This document shows positions 10,811 through 20,376 of a stretch of 64,000 bases of DNA, piece after piece. The DNA lies in the NCBI GenBank assembly GCA_016584305.1, contig JACEEZ010019084.1, positions 22,178 to 86,177 on the forward strand, written 5' to 3'. The DNA comes from Chionoecetes opilio. Lineage: Eukaryota > Arthropoda > Malacostraca > Decapoda > Majidae. Positions within the stretch are counted from its first letter, which is position 1, and each line of letters begins with the position of its first letter. Below the pieces are notes generated by a model that had not been told where the DNA came from, searched no databases, and saw nothing but the letters and a program-made list of their open reading frames with translations. A program made the position numbers and the translations under genes.

Positions 10811-11390
10811 CCCGTGACCTGCCGAGCGTGCCTCACAACCTCACGCAGCAGCTCCAGATTGTTGGGTGTCGGCCGCCTGCTGTACAACTTCCGGTGGATG
10901 TTAACCATGTGGTTCTGTTCCCGCACCTCCTGGTTGTATAACCACCAGTTCTGGTTGTACCTGCGACCGGGAACGGGGACCTTCCGTGGTATGGCTGCCT
11001 CCGCCGCCCTCTTAATGGCCAACGTCAGTTCGCTTTCACGCTGGTCCAGATCCTCCGGCGGCTCGTAGGTGGCCCACCACTCGGCCAGGATGGCCTGAAA
11101 CAATGCCCAGTCCGCCCGCTGTATATTCCACCGCGGCGGCGGGAGCTGTGGCAGCGGCCGGGTGACCTGCAGTGTAGTGGCGACTGCATAGTGGTCGCTG
11201 GTCAAAGTGGGGTGGACCTGCCAGGAGGCGGCCGGTGCCAGGTCACTGGAGATCAAGGTGAGGTCCAGCCTGCCACTCCGGACGTGGGTGGGCTCCCCGG
11301 TGTTTAGGAGGACAATTTCCGGCACCTCCTCCAGCACCGCGGCTAGGTGGCGGCCCGCACGGTTGGTGGGGGAGACAGACTGCAGCATCG
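10765..11390 (-). pseudogene. LINE-B ORF2: endonuclease, C-terminal half and linker
   Basis: AP-type endonuclease that nicks target DNA. This frame holds the segment after the GDFN motif: RSGRLDLTLISS, then the terminal catalytic TSDHYAV near 11200, followed by the linker to RT (VPGRRYNQNWWLYNQ). A one-base loss in a C/G-rich run at about 10806-10815 shifts the frame before the RT. On the 5' side a two-base insertion at about 11407 separates it from the N-terminal half. Confidence 0.85.
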
Positions 11391-11800
11391 GGTGGTGGGC
11401 GTTGGGAAATCGCCACCCACCAGGACGCTGCTGTGTGTGGCGAGGGAGAGCAACTCATCGGCCTCCAGTTGCCTCCTCCAGCTGCTGTACACGTTGTATA
11501 CAGTCAGTGGGAGGCCTGGAAGCTCCAGCTGCACTGCCATCACCTCCACGCCCTCGCCACAGTCCACGGGGTCCTCAATCCGACGATGCGGGAGAGCGCT
11601 GCGTACCACTACCACACAGCTTCGACGCCCATCCTCGCCACATGATAGGGAGTACACCGTGTATCCCGCTATCTTCCACTCAAAGTGCTCCGGCGTCAGC
11701 GTTTCCTGCAGGAGAACGAGGTCAAGGTCCTCCTCCACTATGGCCTGGAGGACCTCATGTCTCTTGATACGGAGCCCTTGAATGTTCCATTGGAGCACCT
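11391..11800 (-). pseudogene. LINE-B ORF2: endonuclease, N-terminal half
   Basis: Begins with LQWNIQGLRIKRHEVL (catalytic Asn), then LVLLQETL (catalytic Glu), YTVYS, and VYNVYSSW. It reaches VLVGGDF, where two extra C bases at about 11405-11408 break the frame; the other frame continues as NAHHPMLQSV, completing the GDFNAHH motif. Upstream initiation codon not certain; the ATG at 11798 directly precedes LQWN and homologous elements begin somewhat earlier. Confidence 0.85.
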
Positions 11801-12150
11801 TGAGCCTGCCAGCGGCGGGCGGCGGGTGGGGGGGAGGTCACGGGTGCCTCACCATCACTTTCTCTTTCACTCAGCTCGTGATTCATCTATATCGGTGAAC
11901 AGACCCGGAAGGGGCTGTGTAGTGGGGGTGGAAGGAAAGAGGGACGGGGGTGATGAGGGACTGTCGTGAGTGAGGGAATGGAGGACGAAAGACGCAAATC
12001 CCTTTCAATCTCGGCCCAAAGGAAGGCCACAAGTTCTCCCTCGTCCCTGGGGACATCATCCGGCCTGGCTAGAAGGTGTGACATCACGCCTACCACTCGT
12101 CACAGCATCCCGAGCAATCCGCCACTATACAGTCCGGACAAGAAGGGCGG
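11801..12150 (-). other. LINE-B 5' region, possible ORF1 remnant
   Basis: About 350 bp between the LINE-A junction and the endonuclease start. A short frame (11887-12096) reads RPDDVPRDEGELVAFLWAEI and then Pro/Ser-rich sequence, which could be the end of ORF1, but it has no zinc knuckle. The 5' edge at 12150 is the insertion junction. Confidence 0.5.
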
Positions 12151-12765
12151 GTTGGTGGTGTGAGTCAGCCTTCCCGTAAACTGCAGCCATTTCTCTTCTC
12201 AAATAAGGTCAATTTGGTCTCTGGCATAAGAGGCCCATTCCTGGAGGTGACATCTGCTCTCGTCGGTCCTGGTGTGGTGGTCATTCTTGGTGAGCTGACG
12301 AGACACTTTGTTGAGGAACTTAATTTTGCTGTCATAGTACCAGAGATGTTTCTTATTGGGGTTAAACTTATTCTTCCCTCGGCGGGGTGTAGAGGCATCA
12401 GCTGCAACATGGATGGCTTGAGTGAGGTCATCAGCAGAGACTTGCACAGAAGCGGGAACAAGATACGAAACATACCAGGTATTTAAATGTTCTGTGAATA
12501 ACTTCCAATCAGCCTTCGTCGTTATTCCATGTGTTCCTCGGAATTGCTGGTACGCCACCACTCCTGGGAAGGTTAATTGCTGACACCTGTGGCCAGTAGT
12601 CACTCAGAAGTTCTGGGACGTCGCAGACACTGGTGAGATGGTCACTGTCATTGGCTGACAGTGTAAGGTCAAGTCTCCCTCCCGCTATGTGAGTGGTTTG
12701 TGACGCGCCGTGTAGTTTCAGCTTTTCAAAGTCCTCCAGCATTTGGACGATGTGGGTTACTGCCG
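12151..12765 (-). pseudogene. LINE-A ORF2: endonuclease C-terminal half
   Basis: Minus-strand continuation of LINE-A beyond the LINE-B insertion. It reads THIVQMLEDFEKLKLHG, then GGRLDLTLSANDS (compare SGRLDLTLISSD in LINE-B), a LLSDYW that replaces the usual SDH motif, and the linker ADWKLFTEHLNTWY to EEKWLQFTGRLTHTTN at 12151. Frameshifts separate 12509-12742 from 12199-12603, and one in-frame stop lies near 12185. The 5' edge is at CGGCAGTAACCC (12754-12765), which also ends the inverted 5' part at 15788. Confidence 0.8.
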
Positions 12766-13140
12766 GTGTGGGACAGGTCGCAGGGCGAGGGGAGACAGGT
12801 AAGGGCGTGAGTGTCAGTAATATTTTTTACAGTCAATGCAGGTGAGTTGACGCTTTGTATGTGAAGCCATTGATCTCTCTCTCTCTCAGTTGACCTCTTG
12901 ACCTCACGGGTGTTGGACGCTTGCGCTCCCTGACCCAGCCGTGGTGTCGGTTTGTTGTCTTTGTTTCTGCTCTTCTCCACTTGGAGCGGTGCTGAGTTAT
13001 GCCCCTCTCTAACTCGCCCGGGGACGCACAAACCTTTAGTGACGACAGTTAAAATAACAGTGCCGGTGCTGAAGCATCTGGTGGGTCCAGTGAAGTACGC
13101 AGGCCAGTAAAATGGCCTCCCTTATGGGAGGTAAATGACG
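12766..13140 (+). other. Putative LINE-A 5' UTR
   Basis: Non-coding stretch leading into ORF1. It holds a short (CT)n near 12880. If twin priming is right, this would carry the element's internal promoter, but I cannot point to a specific motif. Confidence 0.45.
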
Positions 13141-13142
13141 TT

Positions 13143-13463
13143 ATGGAGCTGGGTGACAACACCGCTGGCTTTGAAGTCGTGTCTAGCAATAAGAAAAAGA
13201 ACAAACGAAGCAGTGCAGACAGTAACAGTGCCATTCCTAGTAACAGTGCCGCTCCCAGTAACAGTGCAGCTCCCAGTAACAGTGCCGCTCCCAGTAACAG
13301 TGCCGCTCTCAGTAACAGTGCCGTTCCCAGTGACAGTGCCGGTCCGAGTCCGAGCCAGCCCGCCATCGGCGCCCCCCCCCCCCCCCCCCTCCTTGCCCTA
13401 GTCTACCACCTCATCTTGCCGATAGGAGGCGCACCTCGGGACAGGGCAATATGGCTAGCGTAA
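13143..13463 (+). pseudogene. LINE-A ORF1 N-terminus with Ser/Ala/Pro repeats
   Basis: Frame beginning MELGDNTAGFEVVSSNKKKNKR, an acidic-then-basic start typical of LINE gag N-termini. It continues into about seven units of an 18-bp minisatellite (13221-13347) encoding SNSAAP variants and then a 20-bp C run (13371-13390) that probably causes a frameshift. The sequence downstream in another frame continues the gag. Confidence 0.65.
13221..13347 (+). repeat. 18-bp coding minisatellite, about 7 units
   Basis: Tandem units close to GCTCCCAGTAACAGTGCC, each encoding Ala-Pro-Ser-Asn-Ser-Ala variants. The units are in phase with ORF1, with 1-3 changes between units. Confidence 0.9.
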
Positions 13464-14150
13464 GTTGCCGGCAAATATCGCAACTTGTCTGTGAATCCCA
13501 AGATGACTACCAAATCCATCATGGCGATCACAAGGGACAGAGACACCGTCAAGTTCCTGACGGAGGTGGGTCACCCCTATCAAGGCAGCATGATGAGACT
13601 CACCGAGGCCACGGAGGAAAAAACAGACAGGTCAAGGTGACCATAAGGAACTACCCATCCTTCATGCCCCTTCGCCATCTCGAGGACCACCCAGGCATAC
13701 TCTGGGCCAGAAGGGACAATCATCATTGGTACTCCCGCTCCAACACGATAGTGCCCAGGAGCCAAGTGACAGCGATGTGGGAGCCACCAACGATGTTCAC
13801 CCTGCCTGGGATGAGGCCTTGCAAAGTGGATAGATTTGTAGGGAAGCCAGCGTTCTATGGGAAATGCCAGAAGTGGGGACACCGGGATTGGTAATGCAAC
13901 AACAGGGTGAGATGCGGCTTCTGCTCTGAGCGACGCAAAACCAAACTGTGCAAGGAACGCATAATAAATGGGGAAACCATCACCACAAGATGTCCCAACT
14001 GCCTACAGGAGCACAATGCTTGGAGTGTGAAGTGCCCATGAGACCGATGCCCCCGCTACCAGAACACCACATCGACTCTGCCACCTGCCACAGCTGCCCC
14101 CCCTCAAGCTTCGACACTGCAGCCTCTCCTTCCCTCCCAAGGGCAATCAT
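13464..14150 (+). pseudogene. LINE-A ORF1 gag core with three zinc knuckles
   Basis: Gag protein that binds element RNA. The first frame reads NPKMTTKSIMAITRD and FLTEVGHPYQGS, then shifts to VKVTIRNYPSFMPLRHLE and ILWARRDNHHW. A Cys/His region follows: CQKWGHRDW-stop-C, CGFCSERRKTKLC and CPNCLQEHNAWSVKC. An in-frame stop at about 13892-13894 sits inside the first knuckle. The spacing of these three motifs is typical of I/Jockey-group ORF1 proteins; 34690-34880 (minus strand) has a better preserved example. Confidence 0.75.
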
Positions 14151-14152
14151 GC

Positions 14153-15124
14153 TTGGTTTCAACCCACCCCTCAACCACAGCCGGCATCAGTCACCCGACA
14201 CTGCTCCAAGACCTCACCCAACTTACTCCTCCCCAATCTCACACGTCGGTGTCGAACTCTAAACCTCCACCGCTCCCACCATCAAACCCCCCCTACCCTC
14301 ACTCCCCCCACCCGGCCGCCCGCAGGTCGCTCACGCACGTGTTCCGGCCGCGAGCCCATCTCATAGGACCAAGCCAACCCTCCCCCCCCCTACCTCCATC
14401 TATCCACGGAGAGACTGCTCCCCACCTCTCCCTCAGGGCACAAACCAGGACGCCACCCACACCCGTCAGCAGTCTCGGGATGGTTGGTATGACGTTGAAG
14501 AACGAGGTATAGATGCTTCAGACGTCGCAGGCCCTTATACAGAAAGAGAGCGGAGACATGCGCGCCCAGATTGCATCTCTACAAGAATTGAAGGGAGAGG
14601 TGTGGAGCGTGAAGGGACAGCTGGCGAACATGAAGGGAGAAATGGTGAGTGTGAAGGGAGCGTTGGCGAACATGAAGGGAGAGATAGTCAGCCTGAAGAC
14701 AAAGATAACGGAGATGTCACAGGTGATTCACAACACTTTAGGGTCAAGGCGGCAGCAAAATATGGAGTCTTGTGGTGCCCTGATGGCCATGGACACCGAC
14801 ACACCCCAGGCCCTCGCCTCGCAGTACAGGCTGGAACCTCCCACCAACCACCCACCCATGGAGCCCCAAAAACTCGCGAGGCAAGATGGGAAGATCAAAG
14901 CTCAGATGTTGGGAAACAGCGATGTGCCAGGTCAGCTCACAGCCGGCCTGACCCCTCCCCCCCTACTACCCACCCCCCTACAACCGCCCCAGGATCCATT
15001 GCCCCAGGCGCCGAGGGACGCACAGCAACGCGTCCGGGAAGACGCCAGACTATTAATGGACACAGCTGCTCCCCCTACCCACCCACCCTACCCACCTCGG
15101 GAAGGCCTGCCGGCCGCGGATTAA
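14153..15124 (+). pseudogene. LINE-A ORF1 C-terminus: proline-rich and coiled coil
   Basis: One reading frame interrupted by a single TAG at 14510-14512 (GTA-TAG-ATG). The first 119 codons are Pro/Ser/His rich. After the stop a 203-codon stretch starts with a heptad-like coiled coil containing two 42-bp repeats (SVKGQLANMKGEMV and SVKGALANMKGEIV) and ends in a Pro-rich tail. Such tails often mediate oligomerisation in gag proteins, which is an inference here. ORF2 begins about 220 bp downstream in another frame. Confidence 0.65.
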
Positions 15125-15788
15125 CCCTGGAATGTGACAGCGGCGAGGAGGAAATACGGTCAGGTGTCCCACCGCGCAGCGGTGACCCACCCCACCACGG
15201 TGACCCTGCTCATGACAAAGACCCACGACTACCTAACGGCCTCCGCCTCCCAATGCCTGCACTCGACACCACTTGCCCCTCAAGCCAATTTCAAGCACAG
15301 ACCGATACGCCATCAAGAACAGCCACAGACAAACCACTGTCGATTCTGCAATGGAATATACACGGGCTGGTCAGCAAGGTCGCCACCTTACTGCAGTTCC
15401 TCCAAACCAACGACACGGCAGTCTACCTCCTCCAGGAGACGCTGGTCTGTGACGCGACCAACATGAGATTTGGAAACTATCAAATCTTCAATCAAACCCT
15501 CAACCAGGAAGGATCACGAGGCCTTATCACCCCTGTCAGGAAGGACCTCCCAGCCACCCTGACGCTTGCACCTCCACCCCTCGGGGAACAAGTGGACTCG
15601 TTGTGCGTCATGCTACAATTTGACAGGTCCATTAAGGTGGACGTGTGTAATGTGTACTGCAGGCAGAGATCACAACTCGACCTGCTGCCTACACTGGAGA
15701 CCAACCAAAGATGGCTACTGGTGCTGAGTGGATACTTTAATGCTCATCATCCACTTTTGGAGCCTTGGAGTGGCGTCGGCAGTAACCC
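15125..15788 (+). pseudogene. LINE-A ORF2: endonuclease N-terminal half, inverted
   Basis: Part of a longer open frame (14602-15810) whose genuine coding part begins near 15330. It shows ILQWNIHGLVSKVATLL, YLLQETLVC, VDVCNVYCRQRSQ and LSGYFNAHHPLLEPW. The catalytic Asp of GDFN is Tyr here. The frame stops resembling the family right after GVGSNP at 15788; the missing C-terminal half lies on the opposite strand at 12765. Confidence 0.85.
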
Positions 15789-16496
15789 TCGAAATATTTC
15801 ACTGCATTAGAGTTTAGAGGAAAGAATTGGCTGCTCAGAATTAGTTGAATGCGTTAGAATAGTTAGGAATCAAATGAATTGAAAGTAGGCGAGGTCTAAA
15901 GGGAGTTTATAAGGCATAGATATCAACAAGGTTGATCATCGTAAAGGGCGAGACCGTGGTAGGGAAACCGAAGAATAATCTCCAACGGTAATAATTTCTT
16001 AGATCAAAGACATTCTTTGAACTACTTAAGAACATTGAAGTTAGATCATGGCACAGTGGATCTTCCATACAATAAAGTGCTTTGAACAAGTTTACAGGCC
16101 ATTAAGGTGACTGTTTATTTATATCAAGGCAGGATCCTGGTCTGTGCTCCTTGGAGCCCACCAAAGTGATGCGTGCTATGTGCCTACTTTATATCACTTT
16201 GGCAAGCCCTTACCAACCACCTGATCATGTGACGTCAGGATACCCTTTGATCCAGTACAACTAATCTTTCTACCGAAGCTTCGGGCCTGCGTCCTTATTA
16301 TGAACTAGCTGAGATATGTTCAACTTACGAACGCCAGGTGCTGCAGTCTGCCTTGGACGGCCCTGCCGGAGCAACCTGCACGTTTGATACATTATCTGAA
16401 CATTACATGTCCAGGACCTGTCATTGCTTATCTCTGGGTTGGACACCGAAACTGCGTTTCCTCTACGGTCTGACTTCACACTGCTTTCTTATATAA
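15789..16496. other. Anonymous flank
   Basis: No coding sequence or known repeat recognised. This should be the genomic flank of the LINE-A insertion. I looked for a duplication of the opposite flank (around 4640-4660 or 4990-5010) and saw no clear one. Confidence 0.45.
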
Positions 16497-17442
16497 TATA
16501 CTAGCCGGCAAGCGCCACGTACGGGAGAGCGGTAGCTCCGCAGCATCGTGACCCTCAAGGTCGTCACACCTCTGGGCCGGGCCATACTGACCTCAATTAA
16601 CCCCTTCAACTTCCGAATCATGTTAGAAATATTAGTCCCCACCTACTCACCCATTACTTACACCCAACTCTGCATATCCAACCATTCACCCCACCCATAC
16701 ACTTCATCTACTCATACCCATCACCCCAAAGCCTTCACTCACCCTTACCATGCACCTCCATCACGGACGGGCTATTCCGCTCGCCCACCACCTTCTTGGG
16801 GCCCACAGGCCCCACCACCCACCATACCCATCACCCCCCAACCTTCTAAACCCATTACCACACATACTACATTCCCACCCCCCACCTATCCTCACCCTCA
16901 CCCCACCATTCACCACCCACACCCCCACACCCATTCACCCACCCACTACCCATCACCCCCCACCCATTCACTCACCCATTACCCATCACCCCCCACCCAT
17001 TCACTCACTCATTACCCATCACCCACACCCATTCACTCACCCATTACCCATCACGCCCCACCCATTCACTCACCCATTACCCATCACCCCCCACCCCATT
17101 CACTCACCCATTACCACACACCCATTCACTCACCATTACCCATCACCCCCACCTATTCCCTCACCCATCACCCCCCACCCATTCACTCACCCATCACCCC
17201 ACACACATTACCCATCACCCCACCCATTCACTCACCCATTCCCCATCACCCTACATCAAGGTTTCCTCAATTCTCGCAAACCCACTTTTTTTTTCACAAT
17301 TCTCGCTTATAGGCTGCTAAAAAAAAAAAAAAAAAAAGGTGATCGGATCATCTCATAGGTGGGCTTAAACCTTCCCCTGGTCAACCTGGTTCCAAAAATG
17401 TGCCATATGAGGTGATTGCGCCACGGGGGGCGGAACCTATAC

Positions 17443-17480
<38 letters not shown>

Positions 17481-17520
17481 CAGACAGAAAGACACATTTT
17501 CGCTTATATTATTATAGATA
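16497..17520 (+). mobile_element. Candidate small retroposon with internal minisatellite
   Basis: The segment starts TACTAGCCGGCAAGCGCCA and ends CGCTTATATTATTATAGAT, a pair of termini that recalls arthropod RTE-like elements and their short derivatives. Inside are a CCCAT/CACC-rich minisatellite, an A run at 17320-17338, and a (CA)n at 17446-17478. The overlapping open frames here encode only Pro/His/Ser/Thr repeats and are not supported. Class and limits are inference. Confidence 0.4.
16905..17250 (+). repeat. 32-bp class minisatellite (CACCCATTCACTCACCCATT...)
   Basis: About ten degenerate tandem units built from CACCCATTCACTC, ACCCATTACCCATCA and C runs. Unit length is about 30-33 bp where regular. 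There are no unique spacers between fixed repeats, so this is not a CRISPR array. Confidence 0.85.
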
Positions 17521-17534
17521 GATTATATATATTG

Positions 17535-17771
17535 TTTGTAGTATATTGTCTTACTTGAATCCTTTGGCACTAAATGAATACTTATAAATTACGTAAAGAA
17601 CCGCTCGACCCCGAATAGCCAATACCACTTTATTGATGTGTACCTCTGGGCAACGAAGCAAGTGACCTGCCCGTCAAGAGGGCATCATCCGGCAATCACC
17701 CTTACGGGTTAGTAACCTGTATCAACATGGTGTGATCCCGTTACCCGTAAAATAACATACTAAAAAGGGTA
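17535..17771. repeat. 240-bp direct repeat, copy 1 (candidate solo LTR)
   Basis: Matches 20854-21095 along its whole length, same orientation. Shared blocks include GAATACTTATAAATTA, CGTCAAGAGGGCATCATC and ATCAACATGGTGTGATCCCG. On the minus strand it begins near TGTTATTTTACGGGTAACGG and carries CAATAAAG, a possible polyadenylation signal, so it could be an LTR. No clear primer-binding site or polypurine tract is seen beside it. Confidence 0.6.
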
Positions 17772-18404
17772 GCATAATTGGGGACATAGCGGTGGAATGT
17801 GACAACATTAAATCACGGTACAGTGTGCGTTGCAACACATAATGGTAATGTCGTAACAAAAAAAAAGACGACAACGGTGGTATGTGGCAACATAAAATTG
17901 TAATATAAGTTACGTGCCTTAAGTGAATAACTGGACGAGTACATACTAATTAATACACGTGAGCGATATATTGTGGAACAACATTCAGTCAGTGAACGTA
18001 GAGAGGAGAGAGACGGAGAGGAGACAAAAATTGTTTAAGCTGTGTCAGACAAACCCTGGCCTTGCGTGATTTTTTCCGCAATTCAGCATTTCCTCTTAAA
18101 GATTTCCCCGTTCATATCATTACTTAAACCACAAAAGACGAGTTATCAATTAATAACTCCTCAGTATAGAGAAACAGCCTAAAATGACTCGAGACTCAGC
18201 GACGAGAACAACGAGGTTATCGGATGCGCGGAAGGAGGGGTTTATCAAGAGGACGAGAACAACGACGTACAAGGCTTTATCATGGCACAAAACGGGAGGA
18301 CAAGATTTGAATTGTTATAATGAAGACAGGACGAGGGGGTGGGGACCAACTAGCCGATCATTAATTTCCAATACTTCCAACTCAGCAAACTCCTTGTAAA
18401 ACAC

Positions 18405-18504
18405 CCAGCCTGCCAGCCAACAGCCAGGCCAGCCAGAAAGCCAGCCAGCAGTCAGCCAGCCAGTCAGCCAGACAGCCTCTCAGCCAGCCAGCCTGCCTGC
18501 CAGC
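18405..18504. repeat. Degenerate (CCAG)n patch
   Basis: About 100 bp of CCAGCCAG-type repeats with interruptions. The repeat unit is the reverse complement of the GGCT unit in the large array at 30584-33501. Confidence 0.8.
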
Positions 18505-19380
18505 GCCTCGACAGATCGTCTACTCATCACTCCTCACAGATGTGACACTCCCTTGGAGAAACCCCGTGATTCAGCAGTACGGATGGACTTCCCCTGCTGA
18601 CCCCACACAATTTTTAGTGAGATACAACATCTAGCTGACCTACATAAGACATATTTAAAAACCCCACTCGTTTACATAAATAACACTTAATGGTGAGATA
18701 TTTTCACTTTTGTTTTTGCTTAAATAGCCATGTAAAAGGGAATTTCAAGTAATTAATTGTCAGTTATTTTTCTATAGATGTTTTAATTGCTTACCGCTAA
18801 TATTTCAAAATTTTTCTTGTAATTCTAAAAATTTTGTTAGTTTCCCCTTTATATGTAAATATATATATAAATTCAATTTCCTTTTGAATTCCTAAAAGCC
18901 AGGAGATGGGAGATAATAGTTAACTAATTAAAGTTTTACTTATGAATGTATTGACTTTTAAACAAAAGTTAGAATGGAGTGAATTATTTGCTAGAATGTA
19001 AATAGTATAGCAGATATACTCCTAGCCTCTGAGGAATCGGGAAATGACCATAATGGAAATTAACCTTTTGTTTGAGGAAATTTAAAACTCTTGAATGAGG
19101 GTGAAAATAAAGCACCTTCGACTACCTCCGTTTGTAACATAAAATAACCTTATGCACCTCACATAATCTCCCTACTAACTCGAAATCTAATTCTAGCACA
19201 TCCGTTGCAGGTATTTATTTTGTTTGCCCCTGCCGAAGATCTTCCCTCAGGCCATGGTGCTATTACGCCAATTTTATCTGCCAGGGAATATATTTTGGTC
19301 TATGTAAGGATTTATAAAAACAAAAACTATTAATGTTTTATCAGCCAAGTGCCCCAGGAACTCGTGTCAAAAGAGATTAA

Positions 19381-19965
19381 TTACTGCCTTTGGCACCCCT
19401 TAGCACTTTTTATTTTTTAAAGAATACTATTTTTTAGCTGAATGCAGCTCTTATCACTTCTTAGAGAATGATTAAATAAATACATACTCTCTAATATGCC
19501 ATGAAATAATAAAAATTTAAAATGCATATCTTAACGTAAAAAATTTATTTTAACAGGCCCGGAGTCTACATTTTATTAGCTGAGAAGCCGTACTCCGTAA
19601 ATAATAGTCATAAATAACGAAATAAAATAAATAAATAAAATTAATAAACTCCTAAAAGCAGCAAATGCCAATTTTCAAGGGAAGTTACTGCCATTTGGCA
19701 CTCCCAGTTAACATTTTGATTGATTTATAATTTATATTTGAGTGAAATCAGCTCCTATCACTTTTTATTTTGAAATGCAAATAATATATATGCTATTTTA
19801 ATGTTGTGATAATTTTTTGTACCGACCCGGAGTCAGATTTTATTAGCATTACAAGCCGTATCTACTCCTTAAGTTTAAAGAAGAAGGTCTTAAATTTTAA
19901 ATAATAAATGAATAAAATAAATATAATGCCAGTGCGATTAATCACGTTCTCAAGGCACTGCGGTG
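19381..19965. repeat. Two-unit tandem duplication, period about 304 bp
   Basis: Unit 1 (from 19381) and unit 2 (from about 19685) share in the same order TTACTGCC..TTGGCAC, a GAAT/AAATCAGCTC..TATCAC block, CCCGGAGTC near 19560 and 19826, AAGCCGTA, and an AATAAAATAAAT-rich end. They are diverged by many small changes. No coding potential. Confidence 0.65.
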
Positions 19966-20376
19966 TTTATCTTCAATCCCCCACTTCGTGTTATAAGGAC
20001 TACGCGGGTTTAAAAGTTTTGGCAAAACGCACTTCTTAATATTTGCAGGGATATTATCACATTACTAACAGACTTGAGTTATTTTGTTTCTAAAACTCGT
20101 TTAATCTGTTGTAAAGTATTTACGTTTATTGATGACTTAAGTGGCATTGTCCTTATATCATTACTCTTGTTATACCAAACATTAGTGGGATTCCTCTTTG
20201 TATGTTGTCATGTAAGCCCTCACCTTGTATAGGTATTTGTAAGGAGCATTGGCAAAAACTGAAAATCTGTATAGTACACAAAAGATGTAACACAAGTTAG
20301 GTATACATGTCTTATACAATCGCGAGGACACGTTGTAGTAATGGGAGAGCGATATTAGCGTACTGGTAGATATTAT

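Larger units (their letters stand above)
7851..12150 (-). mobile_element. LINE-B, I-like LINE nested in LINE-A
   Basis: About 4.3 kb on the minus strand: a short 5' region, ORF2 (endonuclease, RT, RNase H), a 3' UTR with a TATG/TACA-rich microsatellite, and an A-rich tail at 7851-7868. Upstream and downstream flanks are adjacent parts of LINE-A. Any target duplication is at most about 3 bp (AAC). ORF1 is absent or reduced to its last codons, so the copy is 5' truncated. It is GC-rich compared with its surroundings and has few lesions, which suggests a younger insertion. Confidence 0.9.
12766..15788 (+). mobile_element. LINE-A, inverted 5' part: 5' UTR, ORF1, endonuclease N-terminus
   Basis: Plus-strand segment holding the beginning of the same kind of element whose remainder lies on the minus strand at 12765-12151 and 7850-5001. 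Its internal end (15777-15788) and the start of the minus-strand part (12765-12754) share the 12-mer CGGCAGTAACCC, and the two endonuclease halves together are the same length as the uninterrupted LINE-B endonuclease. This is the layout produced by 5' inversion during insertion (twin priming). Confidence 0.75.
17772..20376. other. AT-rich anonymous stretch between the direct repeats
   Basis: No gene recognised. It contains a degenerate CAGC patch (18405-18504) and a two-unit tandem duplication (19381-19965). A 71-codon frame at 18184-18399 has no resemblance to known proteins. Confidence 0.5.

Noticed and set aside
5001..15788. Interpretation of LINE-A's two halves as two unrelated truncated insertions
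   Set aside because: The matching breakpoints, shared 12-mer and complementary endonuclease halves make one inverted element simpler, though not proven.
16905..17250. Possible CRISPR-like array
   Set aside because: Units are contiguous and degenerate with no unique spacers; the window is eukaryotic.
16548..17358. Pro/His/Thr-rich open frames of 202-254 codons
   Set aside because: Two overlapping frames over a minisatellite with no domain.
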